The notes under the pieces are model-generated. The model was not told where the DNA came from and searched no databases. It was given only the letters and a program-made list of their open reading frames with translations. A stretch of DNA of 64,000 nt from an uncultured Desulfuromonadales bacterium (GTDB taxonomy: Bacteria > Desulfobacterota > Desulfuromonadia > Desulfuromonadales > Geopsychrobacteraceae), in contig CAMYNC010000034.1 in NCBI GenBank assembly GCA_947259685.1, positions 1 through 64,000 on the forward strand. The letters are read 5' to 3'. The first letter of the stretch is position 1. The number at the start of each line of letters is the position of its first letter. Shown here piece by piece: positions 8,840-17,187 of the stretch. The translations under genes and the position numbers were made by a program.

Positions 8840-9706
8840 TCATTTCCCCAACAAGCCTTTCGGTCGTACAAACAACACCAGCAGTAGCACCACAAAGGCG
8901 ACGACATCCTTGTAGGCGCTGGAGAGATAACCGGCCGAGAGCGATTCGAGCAGCCCCAGGCCGAGGCCGCCGAGGATCGCCCCGGGGAAGGAACCGAAAC
9001 CGCCGAGGATCGCCGCGGCAAACCCTTTTAAGCCGAGCAGCACGCCGACATCGTAATTCAAGGTGGTGATCGGCGTCACCAGCACCCCGGCCAGGCCACC
9101 GAGGGCTCCGGCGATGGCGTAGCTGGTCAGTCTTATGCGCCCGGCGGGGATCCCGACCACCGCTGCGGCCGTAGGATTGCTGGCCACCGCGCGCATCGAC
9201 AGTCCCAGCGGGGTACGATAGAAGAACCAGCTCAGCAAAACGATGGCCACCAGGGTCAGCAGCAGAATCCAGAGGGCTTGTGGCAGCACCGTAGCGCCAA
9301 AGATAGAGACCGGCTCATCTGGAGTCAATGGTGGCAGGGCCATGCGGTTTTTTCCCCAGATCAGCTTGATGAAGCCGCGTAATATAATCGACAGGCCGAC
9401 AGTCAGGAAGATCAGCACCAGGTGATTGTCGGAACGGGCCGGGCGCAGGCCGAAGCGTTCGACCAGCATCGCTGCAAGAGCCACCCCGGTCACCGCCAGC
9501 AGCAAGCCGGGAATCATCGGCAGACCAAGCGCAAACAGCGCCGAGAACATCAGCATGCCGCCCAAAGAGACGAAATCAACCTGGACGAAGTTGACGATGC
9601 CCATGGTGTTGTTGACCACAGAAAATCCGAGGGCTATCAGCGCGTAGATGGCGCCGCTGGTCAGGCCGGAAAAGCTGTACTGGAGGAAATCGCTCAGTTG
9701 GAACAA
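8840..9706 (-). CDS. livH: Branched-chain/aromatic amino-acid ABC transporter permease LivH
   Basis: This is a 288-residue inner-membrane permease of LivH type: hydrophobic throughout, with SGAIYALIALGFSVV near residue 17 and the EAA-like segment GLKGFAAAILGGFGS near residue 225. The start is TTG at 9706. It is preceded by AGGAG nine bases upstream, and no in-frame ATG gives a better N-terminus. It is the first gene of the minus-strand liv/ior operon and forms the channel with LivM. Confidence 0.92.
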   Translation of the reverse strand: MFQLSDFLQYSFSGLTSGAIYALIALGFSVVNNTMGIVNFVQVDFVSLGGMLMFSALFALGLPMIPGLLLAVTGVALAAMLVERFGLRPARSDNHLVLIFLTVGLSIILRGFIKLIWGKNRMALPPLTPDEPVSIFGATVLPQALWILLLTLVAIVLLSWFFYRTPLGLSMRAVASNPTAAAVVGIPAGRIRLTSYAIAGALGGLAGVLVTPITTLNYDVGVLLGLKGFAAAILGGFGSFPGAILGGLGLGLLESLSAGYLSSAYKDVVAFVVLLLVLFVRPKGLLGK

Positions 9707-9848
9707 CGGGGCATACTCCTGGGAAACAGAGAAAAAAATATATTCAACGCAAAGGAGCAGAACCGAAGAGGGGGCGCTTATTGGGAAAAATACTTTTCCA
9801 GTTGTCCCCTTCGCTCAATCAGCCGAGAATACTTTTCTCGGATTCAAG

Positions 9849-10262
9849 TCAGTTTGTCTGTGGGGTTATCAGATCTACCGTCGGAAAATAACTTTGGTAT
9901 CGTCCATGATCGCGGGTCAGCAATTTCAAGCGACTGACAGCGGCATGGGCGCCGATGAAAAAATCGGGCAACGGCGAACGCTTGTTACCTTGCCTGCGGC
10001 GGTACTGAAGAAATGCCTTTCCGGCGAGGAAAAGAGCCTCGCAAGGCATTTCCAGCCACTCGAAATTGCATCCGGCGATCGCTTGATCCAGAGCTTCAAT
10101 TTGCTCAAAACCGATGGAGATTTCGCTGTAAATGATGGGGTTGATAAACAGCGGTCCCTGCTGTTCATAGCGACAGAGTTTCTGCTCCGACCAGTCAGCC
10201 CAATTCGGATCGTTGGTCAGCAGGTCAAGGATGATATTGCTGTCGACCAAAACTCCGTTCAT
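9849..10262 (-). CDS. vapC: PIN-domain toxin, VapC family
   Basis: This 137-residue PIN-domain ribonuclease has the acidic residues expected of VapC: D7 in LVDSN, E47 in IYSEIS, D100 in LPDFFIGAHA and D118 in LTRDHGRY. VapC toxins cleave RNA, commonly tRNA or rRNA sites. Its ATG overlaps the upstream antitoxin stop by ATGA. Two small hairpins (about 9784-9800 and 9823-9841) lie between it and livH. Confidence 0.88.
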   Translation of the reverse strand: MNGVLVDSNIILDLLTNDPNWADWSEQKLCRYEQQGPLFINPIIYSEISIGFEQIEALDQAIAGCNFEWLEMPCEALFLAGKAFLQYRRRQGNKRSPLPDFFIGAHAAVSRLKLLTRDHGRYQSYFPTVDLITPQTN

Positions 10263-10486
10263 GCATCTGACCGGGTCAGGGCCATGATCTCATCAGTGCT
10301 CAGTTTTTTTTGCGCGCAGCCGCGAAAGCGTCGAAAGCGGGATTTCTCTTCCGATTCGACCGCCTTTTTGACGAGCAGGACCTGATTACCCTGCTCGACA
10401 AATTCAACTTCGCTCTGCGCCTGAATGCCGAGTTTACGCCGAATATGCCGAGGAATTGTCACTTGCCCTTTTGAGGTGACACGCAT
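10259..10486 (-). CDS. vapB: AbrB/SpoVT-type antitoxin, VapB family
   Basis: This 75-residue protein starts with a complete swapped-hairpin AbrB domain (MRVTSKGQVTIPRHIRRKLGI) and ends with a charged tail likely to bind and block the PIN toxin. AGGAG lies 6 nt upstream of the ATG. The 4-bp overlap with vapC is the usual antitoxin-first arrangement. Such complexes typically repress their own promoter, and a good promoter lies just upstream. Confidence 0.9.
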   Translation of the reverse strand: MRVTSKGQVTIPRHIRRKLGIQAQSEVEFVEQGNQVLLVKKAVESEEKSRFRRFRGCAQKKLSTDEIMALTRSDA

Positions 10487-10518
10487 CTAAAGCTCCTGAG
10501 TAAGGAATTTTAAGTATT

Positions 10519-10547
10519 ACTTTATTGGGGAATTAAATAAATGTCAA
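10519..10547 (-). promoter_or_regulatory. Probable sigma-70 promoter of vapBC
   Basis: On the minus strand, TTGACA (10547-10542) is separated by 17 bp from TAAAGT (10524-10519), about 30 bp upstream of the vapB start in an AT-rich region. Confidence 0.6.
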
Positions 10548-10554
10548 CCTGAGC

Positions 10555-11349
10555 TTAAACCAGCAGCATGCGGTCAGATACGAACTCTTCGCCGCGCACC
10601 GCATAGAACTGCTGCAAAAGATCCTCGACCGACATGGCCGCCTTCTGTTTGCCGGAGATATCCAGAATCACCCGACCGCTGTGCAGCATGATCAGCCGGT
10701 TGCCGAGCTGCAGCGCCTGACGCATGTTGTGGGTGACCATCAGCGCGGTGAGCTGTTGCTCTTTGATCAGCTGTTCGGTCAGTTCCAGCACCTGCTGGGC
10801 GGTCTTTGGGTCGAGGGCGGCGGTGTGCTCGTCGAGCAGCAGAATCTTCGGTTTCACCAGGGCCGCCATCAGCAGCGTCAGTGCCTGGCGCTGGCCGCCG
10901 GAGAGCAGGCCGACGCTGTCTTTCAAGCGTCCTTCCAACCCCAGGCCCAGTTGTTTCAGCTGCTTGCGGAACAGCTCCCGGTCGCTGCCTTTGACCCCTT
11001 TGCCGAGGCCGTGACTGCGGCCACGCCGGTTGGCCAAGGCCAGATTCTGTTCGATGGAAAGCGGCCCGCAGGTGCCGAGCAATGGGTCCTGAAACACCCG
11101 ACTGATCTGGCTGGCGCGGCGGTGTTCCGGCCAGCTGCTGACATCCTGCTCATCAAGGTGGATATGGCCGCTGTCGATACTGTAGCTGCCAGCCAGGCAG
11201 TTCAGCAGGGTACTTTTGCCAGCGCCGTTGGAGCCTATCACAGTGATGAAATCGCCCTTACGCACCTGCAGATGGATGCCGGCCAGAGCCAGCACCTCGT
11301 TGACGCTGCCGCGGGGAAAGGTTTTCACCAGATCGTTGATGGCAATCAT
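10555..11349 (-). CDS. ABC transporter ATPase of the COG1101 type
   Basis: This intact 264-residue ATPase has Walker A GSNGAGKST at about 39-47, signature LLSGGQRQALTL near 150, Walker B ILLLDEH (His instead of Pro after DE) and switch His in VTHNMRQAL. The family works with a COG4120-type permease and a COG2984-type lipoprotein, often in tryptophan or other small-molecule uptake. Here the permease immediately upstream is only a C-terminal half and no binding protein is present, so the transporter is probably non-functional or the ATPase is an orphan. It overlaps the permease fragment by 4 bp. Confidence 0.85.
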   Translation of the reverse strand: MIAINDLVKTFPRGSVNEVLALAGIHLQVRKGDFITVIGSNGAGKSTLLNCLAGSYSIDSGHIHLDEQDVSSWPEHRRASQISRVFQDPLLGTCGPLSIEQNLALANRRGRSHGLGKGVKGSDRELFRKQLKQLGLGLEGRLKDSVGLLSGGQRQALTLLMAALVKPKILLLDEHTAALDPKTAQQVLELTEQLIKEQQLTALMVTHNMRQALQLGNRLIMLHSGRVILDISGKQKAAMSVEDLLQQFYAVRGEEFVSDRMLLV

Positions 11350-11822
11350 CGGCGAAAAACCTTTCTGCGCAGCCCCGGCAGGGTCAGGGCGACCACTACC
11401 AGCAGCGCGGTGAGCAGGTTGAGGTCGCTCGGGGTAAAGGAAAACTGCCCCAGTTTCAGGCTCAAAGCCATGGCGATCGCCAGCCTGTAGACCAGCGAAC
11501 CGAGCAGCGCGGCCAGCAGCGCCCGGCCGATGGAGCGACAGCCGAACAGGGTCTCGCCAACGATCACCGAGGCGAGCCCAGCGACGATGGTGCCGACACC
11601 CATGTTGACATCCGCCGACCCCTGACTCTGGCAGAGCAGCGCGCCGCTGACCGCCGCCAGGCCGTTGGAGAGACCGACGGTGAGGATGATTACCCGGTCG
11701 GTGTTGACCCCTTGGCTGGTAATCATCCGCTGATCGGCGATACCAGCTACGGTGATGGCCGGCATAATCGCTTGTTTCGTCAGCAGTTTGACTGCCACAG
11801 GTTGCTTCTGCATGGCCAACAA
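11346..11822 (-). pseudogene. 5'-truncated ABC permease (COG4120 type)
   Basis: Homology-like sequence runs from about ADQRMITSQGVNTDR (near 11735) to the C-terminus, with GTIVAGLASVIVGE and several transmembrane segments. This is the C-terminal half of a permease normally near 290 residues. The first ~30 residues of the open frame are the antisense of a pseudouridine synthase remnant and not permease. The gene was therefore cut at about 11720-11740 by a rearrangement. It still overlaps the ATPase gene by 4 bp. Confidence 0.8.
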
Positions 11823-11918
11823 TTAGACTTTACGCATCCCGTTGCAGAGCAGCTGATCAGTCTTTCCGCTCCGCTTGTTGTTGAGTTTCAAACAGCTGTT
11901 GAACAAATTGCGGTTTAG
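11712..11918 (+). pseudogene. C-terminal fragment of an RluA/TruC-type tRNA pseudouridine synthase
   Basis: From about 11721 the frame reads NHPLIGDTSYGDGRHNR...FDCHRLLLH...LDFTHPV, the conserved C-terminal part of TruC-like synthases, and ends at a TAG at 11916-11918. Some 150-200 N-terminal residues, including the catalytic Asp region, are missing. It is antisense to the truncated permease. The two remnants meet at about 11720-11740 with their 5' ends lost, which marks a rearrangement breakpoint. Confidence 0.8.
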
Positions 11919-11937
11919 CAGTCCCGAAATCAGGTGA

Positions 11938-13059
11938 ATGATGACCAGTCCCGAAGCAGTAAAAATCCATTCCCGGCAAATTCTTTATGATCTGCCGGGC
12001 AAGTTCGGTGGTTGGCCAAGCATCGCCAGGACGGCGAACGGTGAACTGTTGGTGGCCTTTTCCGGTGAGCGCAAATTTCACGTCGATCCCTACGGTAAAA
12101 CCCTGCTGGTGCGGAGCAGTGACAACGGCCGTAGCTGGTCGCAGCCACAGTTGATCAATGATTCGCCTCTGGATGACCGGGATGCCGGCATTCTGGTGCT
12201 GGCAGACGGCAGCTGGCTGGTCAGCCTGTTTACCTCGGAATTCTTCGCCACCTGGGGCGCTGCGGTTGAACTCTTTGGCCAGCAGGAGGTTGCTGCCTGG
12301 CAGCCTTACATCGAGCGGCTGACCCCGGAGCTGCGCGAAAAGTATCTGGGTAATTTCACCCTGATCTCCCATGATCAGGGGCGGAGCTGGAGCGACCTGC
12401 GGCCGGTTCCGGTGACCGCACCGCACGGCCCGATTCTCGGCCCGGACAGCGAGCTGCTGTTCCTCGGCAACCAACAGCTCGCCGGACAGGCAAGCATCGC
12501 CTGCTACGCCTCTAACGACCAGGGGCGGAGCTGGCAGCAGCGGGGCATCCTCTCAGCGGCCCATGCCCTGGAAGGGATTTACCTCTGCGAGCCGCACCTG
12601 GTGCTGTTGGCGGATGGCCGTTTGCTCGGTCAGCTGCGGGTAAACGCTAAGGATGTCGAACAGCGCCAGTTGATGCAGGCAACCAGCGCAGATGGCGGAC
12701 GCAGTTGGAGTTCCGTGAAATCGACCGGTATCTGGGGTCTGCCGCCGCATCTTATACGGCATTCTTCCGGCGTGTTGCTGAGCAGTTATGGCCATAGGCG
12801 CAAGCCGTTTGGTCAGCGGGTGGCACTGAGCAGCGATTGCGGGCAGAGCTGGACGAAAATTCTCAGTATTTCCGAAGTCGACTATCGGGATTGCCAGCAG
12901 GCCGAAGATGTCGGCGAAATCTACTACCAGATTCCCGATCTCGGCTACCCGGCGACGGTCGAACTCGATGATGGCTCGCTCTATAGCGTCTGGTACCAGT
13001 CACGAGCAAGCGGCGCGGGGGCGATGATTCATGGTTGTCGCTGGCAGCTGCCGGACTGA
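11938..13059 (+). CDS. Sialidase-like BNR-repeat protein
   Basis: This 373-residue protein has five Asp-box (SxDxGxxW) motifs: SSDNGRSW, SHDQGRSW, SNDQGRSW, SADGGRSW and SSDCGQSW. They are spaced as blades of a six-bladed propeller. The N-terminal GGWPSIARTANGELLVAFSGER contains the Arg expected near the active site in exo-sialidase-type folds. No signal peptide is visible, so it would be cytoplasmic. The family includes exo-alpha-sialidases and propellers with other glycan substrates, so the substrate is not assignable. It starts at the first of two ATGs only 19 bp after the synthase remnant, in an accessory patch, which suggests acquisition by transfer. Confidence 0.85.
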   Translation: MMTSPEAVKIHSRQILYDLPGKFGGWPSIARTANGELLVAFSGERKFHVDPYGKTLLVRSSDNGRSWSQPQLINDSPLDDRDAGILVLADGSWLVSLFTSEFFATWGAAVELFGQQEVAAWQPYIERLTPELREKYLGNFTLISHDQGRSWSDLRPVPVTAPHGPILGPDSELLFLGNQQLAGQASIACYASNDQGRSWQQRGILSAAHALEGIYLCEPHLVLLADGRLLGQLRVNAKDVEQRQLMQATSADGGRSWSSVKSTGIWGLPPHLIRHSSGVLLSSYGHRRKPFGQRVALSSDCGQSWTKILSISEVDYRDCQQAEDVGEIYYQIPDLGYPATVELDDGSLYSVWYQSRASGAGAMIHGCRWQLPD

Positions 13060-13096
13060 GCAGCGCGGATTATTGCCCCCCCAAAAAGGAGAACTC

Positions 13097-13441
13097 ATGT
13101 TTGCAGTCATTTTCGAAGTTAAACCGACCCGCGCAGGAAAAGCGGAATATCTTAAAATTGCCGCCGAATTACGCGAATTTTTATCCGATCAGGATGGCTT
13201 TATTTCCATTGAGCGGTTTCAGAGTTTGGTTGATGAGGACAAGCTCCTCAGCCTCTCTTTTTGGCGCGATCAAGCCGCGATTGATACATGGCGCAACCTT
13301 TTCGAGCATCGCTCCGCCCAACAAAAGGGGAAAGAGTCTCTGTTCCATTCCTATCGCATCCGCGTGGCAGAGGTGGTGAGGGACTATACCGAAAGTGATA
13401 GAACAGAAGCCCCCGCCGATTCGAATGAAGTGCTAAAGTAA
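13097..13441 (+). CDS. Antibiotic biosynthesis monooxygenase (ABM) domain protein
   Basis: This 114-residue ABM ferredoxin-like barrel has the typical MFAVIFEVKPTRAGKAEYL start and LLSLSFWRDQAAIDTW middle. AAGGAG precedes the ATG at 13097, which is preferred over upstream in-frame codons. Family members are small cofactor-free oxygenases or haem/quinone-binding proteins, and the role here is unknown. It lies 37 bp after the sialidase-like gene and 23 bp before a dehalogenase remnant. Confidence 0.82.
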   Translation: MFAVIFEVKPTRAGKAEYLKIAAELREFLSDQDGFISIERFQSLVDEDKLLSLSFWRDQAAIDTWRNLFEHRSAQQKGKESLFHSYRIRVAEVVRDYTESDRTEAPADSNEVLK

Positions 13442-13464
13442 CCTTTGACTCCGGGAAGAATCTA

Positions 13465-13684
13465 ATGGCGATTACCCTTGCATTTGACGTTTATGGAACC
13501 TTGATCGACACCCAGGGGGTGGTGACGGCATGAAGGGAATTGATTGGTGATCGGGCCGGTTTCCGCAGTGATGAAAGCAGCCTGCGTGCGACGTTCGCCG
13601 CAGGCTATTTTTGATCCCTGGGGAATTGAGCCGACCATGACGGTAGCCAGCCTTGCCGGGTTGGCGGAGCAAATTCCTGAGTAG
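13465..13684 (+). pseudogene. Remnant of a type II haloacid dehalogenase (HAD superfamily)
   Basis: The frame opens MAITLAFDVYGTLIDTQGVV, containing the HAD motif I nucleophile pattern DxYGTL, and stops at a TGA after 22 codons. In another frame the C-terminal hallmark FDPWGIEPTMTVASLAGLAEQ ends at a TAG at 13682-13684. The ~130-180 residues normally between are gone. It is a decayed gene with a large internal deletion and frameshift. Confidence 0.72.
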
Positions 13685-14158
13685 ATCGTCACTGATCAGT
13701 GCAGATCTGCCGCCGGGAAGAGAATCCCGGTTTCTTTGCTGACGAGGACACGCACAACCCAGTGGCTTGATAACGGGGTCTGAATCCCAACGGTACGAAA
13801 ACGTACGCCAAGGATTTTAACATTCAACAAAATAAGCATTTTGTTAAATGTTGCTCCAATGACCGGGTAGCTGTAAATTTTGGCCAACTTTTGATACGGG
13901 GCTCACGTATATGATAATAGTGAATGGGTATCATGATCCCGAGAATTTGACTTTGAACCTGCCAGGAGCGTTCTTTTAATCCTTAGGCTAAGCAGGATCG
14001 TGTTCAAGAACAACTTTCAGTAAAAGCCCAACCGAAAATTCCAATTCGGGCTCCCTGATGTTCTGGAAATGGTGACTTATAAGATAGGTGCGGCGAAGAT
14101 TGCCATCGGCAACGACATTTGGTATTATGAATTTACTGAATGTCGCATGGGAGGTTCT
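13685..14158. other. Gene-poor spacer upstream of the ParS/RES locus
   Basis: I see no gene in these 474 bp. The one distinct structure is an AT-rich hairpin at 13819-13852 (AACATT.AACAAAAT / ATTTTGTT.AATGTT, one mismatch). It might be an operator or a relic. The open frame on the minus strand at 13696-13887 has no recognisable domain. Confidence 0.5.
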
Positions 14159-14581
14159 ATGGAACTCACTATAGCTAAGATTTTAGGTCTTTCGAATAAA
14201 CCCAAAAGCAATTCCTGGGACTTTTGGGTCCCTCAGTCACGGCAAGGACTCCCCAAAAAAGCTTTGATGCATTATCTGGGAGCCATTCACGCTACCCTCA
14301 CAGAAGCTGAAAAAATCCTGCCGATCACAGCCCGGACCATACAACGCTATCCAATGGATAAAGTATTAAGCCCTGACCTGTCGGGGCATGTGGTGGCACT
14401 TGCGAAAGTCTATGCAAGAACAGTCGAGGTATTCGAAGATGAAGAAAAAGCACGGCGCTGGTTAAGAAAGCCTTGCCGTGCCTTAGGAGGAGTCGTTCCG
14501 TTTTCCCTTCTCGATTCTCCGATGGGAATTCAGGCGGTAGAAGATGAACTTGAGCGAATCGAGTACGCAGTTTATTCCTGA
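14159..14581 (+). CDS. Antitoxin of the Xre/MbcA/ParS family
   Basis: This 140-residue protein matches the ParS-like antitoxin layout: an N-terminal helical part (ITARTIQRYP) and a C-terminal toxin-binding DUF2384 region (ARTVEVFEDEEKARRWLRKPCRALGG...PFSLLDSPMG). GGGAGG precedes the ATG at 14159; ATG at 14147 is an alternative. The stop overlaps the RES toxin start as TGATG. It probably neutralises the toxin and represses the operon. Confidence 0.88.
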   Translation: MELTIAKILGLSNKPKSNSWDFWVPQSRQGLPKKALMHYLGAIHATLTEAEKILPITARTIQRYPMDKVLSPDLSGHVVALAKVYARTVEVFEDEEKARRWLRKPCRALGGVVPFSLLDSPMGIQAVEDELERIEYAVYS

Positions 14582-15051
14582 TGCATATTTACCGACTCAC
14601 ACCAAAAAGGTTCGCCGATGATACTAGCGGTGAAGGAGCAAGACGCAACGGCGGCCGCTGGAATCCACGTGGTGTGCCTGTCCACTACACAAGTTCATCC
14701 GCCTCCCTGGCGGTTCTGGAATTCCTCATCCACGTTGATCCGGAAGATCTTCCACCAGTGGTTCTGGTAACCTACGAGATCCCCGACGCTCTAATTGAAG
14801 ACTATACGGGCTCACTGCCGAAGGATTGGCGTAAATCACCTCCTCCCAAAAAGTTGGTAGAGATAGGCGGTGCGTGGATGAAGGCTGGACCCACTCTAGC
14901 CTTAAGGGTCCCAGCTGTCCTTTTTCCTGACGGACCAGATACAAATATTCTAGTGAACCCGCGGCACTCCGATTTTCATAAGTTGAATACGATCAATGCC
15001 GTGGACTTTGAGTTTGATCAGAGGTTGCTGGAGAAAAAATCTTCCATCTGA
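14581..15051 (+). CDS. RES-domain toxin
   Basis: This 156-residue RES protein carries the family hallmarks near the N-terminus: an early Arg in YRLTPKRF, then GEGARRNGGRWNPRGVPVHYTSSS and LAVLEFLIH. RES toxins such as MbcT and ParT act on NAD+ or on phosphoribosyl-pyrophosphate synthetase as phosphorylases or ADP-ribosyltransferases. Which activity applies cannot be read from sequence. It is translationally coupled to the ParS-like antitoxin. Confidence 0.9.
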   Translation: MHIYRLTPKRFADDTSGEGARRNGGRWNPRGVPVHYTSSSASLAVLEFLIHVDPEDLPPVVLVTYEIPDALIEDYTGSLPKDWRKSPPPKKLVEIGGAWMKAGPTLALRVPAVLFPDGPDTNILVNPRHSDFHKLNTINAVDFEFDQRLLEKKSSI

Positions 15052-15082
15052 CCCCTTCGTCTGATAAATGCAGCAAACTGAG

Positions 15083-15116
15083 AAAACCGCATGATCTGGG
15101 AATCGTGCGGTTTTCG
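15083..15116 (+). terminator. Terminator after the RES toxin gene
   Basis: The 13-bp stem AAAACCGCATGAT / ATCGTGCGGTTTT (one G-T pair) has a 6-nt loop and is followed by CGTGTGTTT, 31 bp after the stop codon. The A-tract on the 5' side makes it potentially bidirectional. Confidence 0.75.
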
Positions 15117-15253
15117 TGTGTTTAAAGTAGTGGCTTCTAGGACAATCGCGCCTGCCGAAATTCCTAAGTTTTGAAATGGCCCGGTAGGCGGCCTAGATTG
15201 AGGGGTACGGTAACCCTTTGCGCAGATTAATAGCCATACTTCTAAGTCGCTTT

Positions 15254-16171
15254 CTAGATCGGTTTATTTCTCTTCTCACACGCAAGCTCTAAGCCTTTCC
15301 ATAGAAACAAAGTCGCGTACGCTCGCCAGGGGCGCCAAGCCTCTGCCCGCGCTATTGCTTGCTTTTGGGTTGGCATCTGGCCGTTTTCCTGCAGTGCCTT
15401 TCTCACTCCCAAGTCGCTGTCCGGAAAAGCATCAGCAATTTTTAGCGCCCGCATCGCCACATAGTGAGCCGTCCATGGTCCGATGCCAGGCAACTCGCAC
15501 ATCGAGTCGACAAATGCCTTTAACCCTTGCTCTGCTGAAAGGAAGTCTTTCCCAGCAACGACCTTACTTGCCAGGCCTTGTATGGTGGCCTGTCGATTCG
15601 ATGTGATGCCGATTCCTTCGATGCCGGCACGGAGAATTTCCTCGGCCGTGGGGAAAAATGTCATCAGTTCCTCAGGGTATCCGTCTTCGCATTTAGGCCC
15701 GCAAAGAACAGCGACGCGCCCCGCCAAAGTGGTTGCCGCTTTAACCGAGATCTGCTGACCTAAAATAGCCCTGACGGTAAACTCAAAAGGGTCCCATGCT
15801 CCAGGCAGGCGGATACCTGGGTGGGCGGATACGACAGGAGAGAGCAGCGGGTCTTTGCGGAACTTTTGCAGGATTGGCCCCATGTCGGTGTCCAGGTCAA
15901 AAATTGAACGGATACGCTGTTCGACTTGCTCTAGCGGCTGACGCCCCTCTTCAAGATATATTTTCAGCTGCAAAGAGTTCTGTTGCGGGCAGTCTGTGAC
16001 CTTGAACCAGCCGCGACTATCGTTAAGGCGAAATGTTCGCTGGTAATGATTATCCTGAATCGACTCCACGCCGGGAATAACTCGGGAAGCAATAAATGCG
16101 AGCATGCCCGCCCAATCAAAGCCTGATTCATAAGGTAAAGCGATAATCGTTTCTCGGTTTTGCATTATCAT
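15254..16171 (-). CDS. alkA: DNA-3-methyladenine glycosylase II (AlkA-like)
   Basis: This 305-residue protein has an AlkA N-terminal domain and a helix-hairpin-helix GPD glycosylase domain: AILGQQISVKAA at about 136-146, hairpin LPGIGPWTAHYVAMRAL at 228-243 and the catalytic Asp in FPDSDLG (about D253). The enzyme excises alkylated bases such as 3-methyladenine, starting base-excision repair. It lies 39 bp downstream of an AraC-MGMT fusion on the same strand, so the two probably form an adaptive-response operon. Confidence 0.92.
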   Translation of the reverse strand: MIMQNRETIIALPYESGFDWAGMLAFIASRVIPGVESIQDNHYQRTFRLNDSRGWFKVTDCPQQNSLQLKIYLEEGRQPLEQVEQRIRSIFDLDTDMGPILQKFRKDPLLSPVVSAHPGIRLPGAWDPFEFTVRAILGQQISVKAATTLAGRVAVLCGPKCEDGYPEELMTFFPTAEEILRAGIEGIGITSNRQATIQGLASKVVAGKDFLSAEQGLKAFVDSMCELPGIGPWTAHYVAMRALKIADAFPDSDLGVRKALQENGQMPTQKQAIARAEAWRPWRAYATLFLWKGLELACEKRNKPI

Positions 16172-16210
16172 CGTCGTTCCTGATTCCCGGAGAACTTTGC
16201 TTGAGAATCT

Positions 16211-17062
16211 TTAGCAGGAAGCAGCATGCTCACAGCAAGCCGCTTCTCGGGCGAGAATTGCCCGCTTGCGCGCTGTTCCCCAATGATAGCCGCCGATGTC
16301 TCCGTTTGCCCTGAGGACCCGGTGGCAAGGAATCAGATAACCGACCGGATTGTGGCCGGCAGCGGTGCCGACTGCCCGATGAGCTTTAGGGCTGCCGACA
16401 GCCTTCGCCAGAGAACCGTAGGAGACGGCAGTCCCTTCAGGAATACTTAACAGGGCTTCCCAGACCTTGACCTGGAAATTTGTTCCCTTGAGCAAAACCT
16501 TAAGCGGAGCCTGCGCTTTGCTGCGAGTTTGGCCAAAAATCTGCTTGATAATCTCCCTACCTGCACTCTGGTCTTCAACGAGGGTTGATTCTTGCCAGGT
16601 CGCCCGTAATTCACCCAGGGCAATCGATCGAGTTTCTGGTTCAACGAAAGCAAGGCTACAGATTCCCCGTGGGGTGACAGCCAGCAGACATTCGCCAAAA
16701 GGTGTCGCATGAAACCCGTAGCTGATGAGGAGGTCTTTTCCCTGCGCTTTAAACTCTCCCGGCGTCATCGCCTCAACGCTGACAAACAGATCGTGCAGGC
16801 GACTCGGTCCACTGAGACCAACATCCAGGGCTGTATCAAGAACAGAAACAGAATCACGCAGAAGCTTTTTGGCATTTTCAATGGTTAGATATTGCAGAAA
16901 GCGCTTGGGACTGACTCCGGCCCAGGTTTTAAACAAACGTTGAAAATGATAGGAACTCAAGCCGATGTGCTCTGCAACCTCATCAAGGGATGGCTGCTCT
17001 AAAGCATGTTCCTCCAAATAGGCAATTGCCTGCTCAATGCGTTTATAGTCAGAATTGTCCAT
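16211..17062 (-). CDS. AraC-type HTH fused to O6-methylguanine-DNA methyltransferase (Ada lacking its zinc domain)
   Basis: This 283-residue protein has an AraC DNA-binding domain (about 5-105, with HIGLSSYHFQRLFKTWAGVSP) followed by a methyltransferase domain with the active-site PCHRV, acceptor Cys at about 246. It corresponds to Ada without the N-terminal Cys4 zinc domain that senses methylphosphotriesters. A stand-alone copy of that domain is encoded at 18248-18478 on the other strand. The methyltransferase removes methyl from O6-methylguanine. How the HTH part is activated without the zinc domain in cis is unclear. Confidence 0.92.
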   Translation of the reverse strand: MDNSDYKRIEQAIAYLEEHALEQPSLDEVAEHIGLSSYHFQRLFKTWAGVSPKRFLQYLTIENAKKLLRDSVSVLDTALDVGLSGPSRLHDLFVSVEAMTPGEFKAQGKDLLISYGFHATPFGECLLAVTPRGICSLAFVEPETRSIALGELRATWQESTLVEDQSAGREIIKQIFGQTRSKAQAPLKVLLKGTNFQVKVWEALLSIPEGTAVSYGSLAKAVGSPKAHRAVGTAAGHNPVGYLIPCHRVLRANGDIGGYHWGTARKRAILAREAACCEHAASC

Positions 17063-17187
17063 CGACTCTTCTCCATGGCCAGCGTCTTTGTGAGGTTGTT
17101 TTCTCTATTTTAAACATGAGGCCTTTGCCGTCATCATACTAAGATTGCGCGGCTTGAAACTACCATAGTGATGCAAGCAAAGGAGAG

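Noticed and set aside
8742..8843. N-terminal extension of iorA by 34 residues
   Set aside because: It only translates the CGCAGAG palindrome. The family start and an RBS lie at 8741.
13696..13887. 63-residue minus-strand frame
   Set aside because: No RBS, no domain, and it overlaps a hairpin region.
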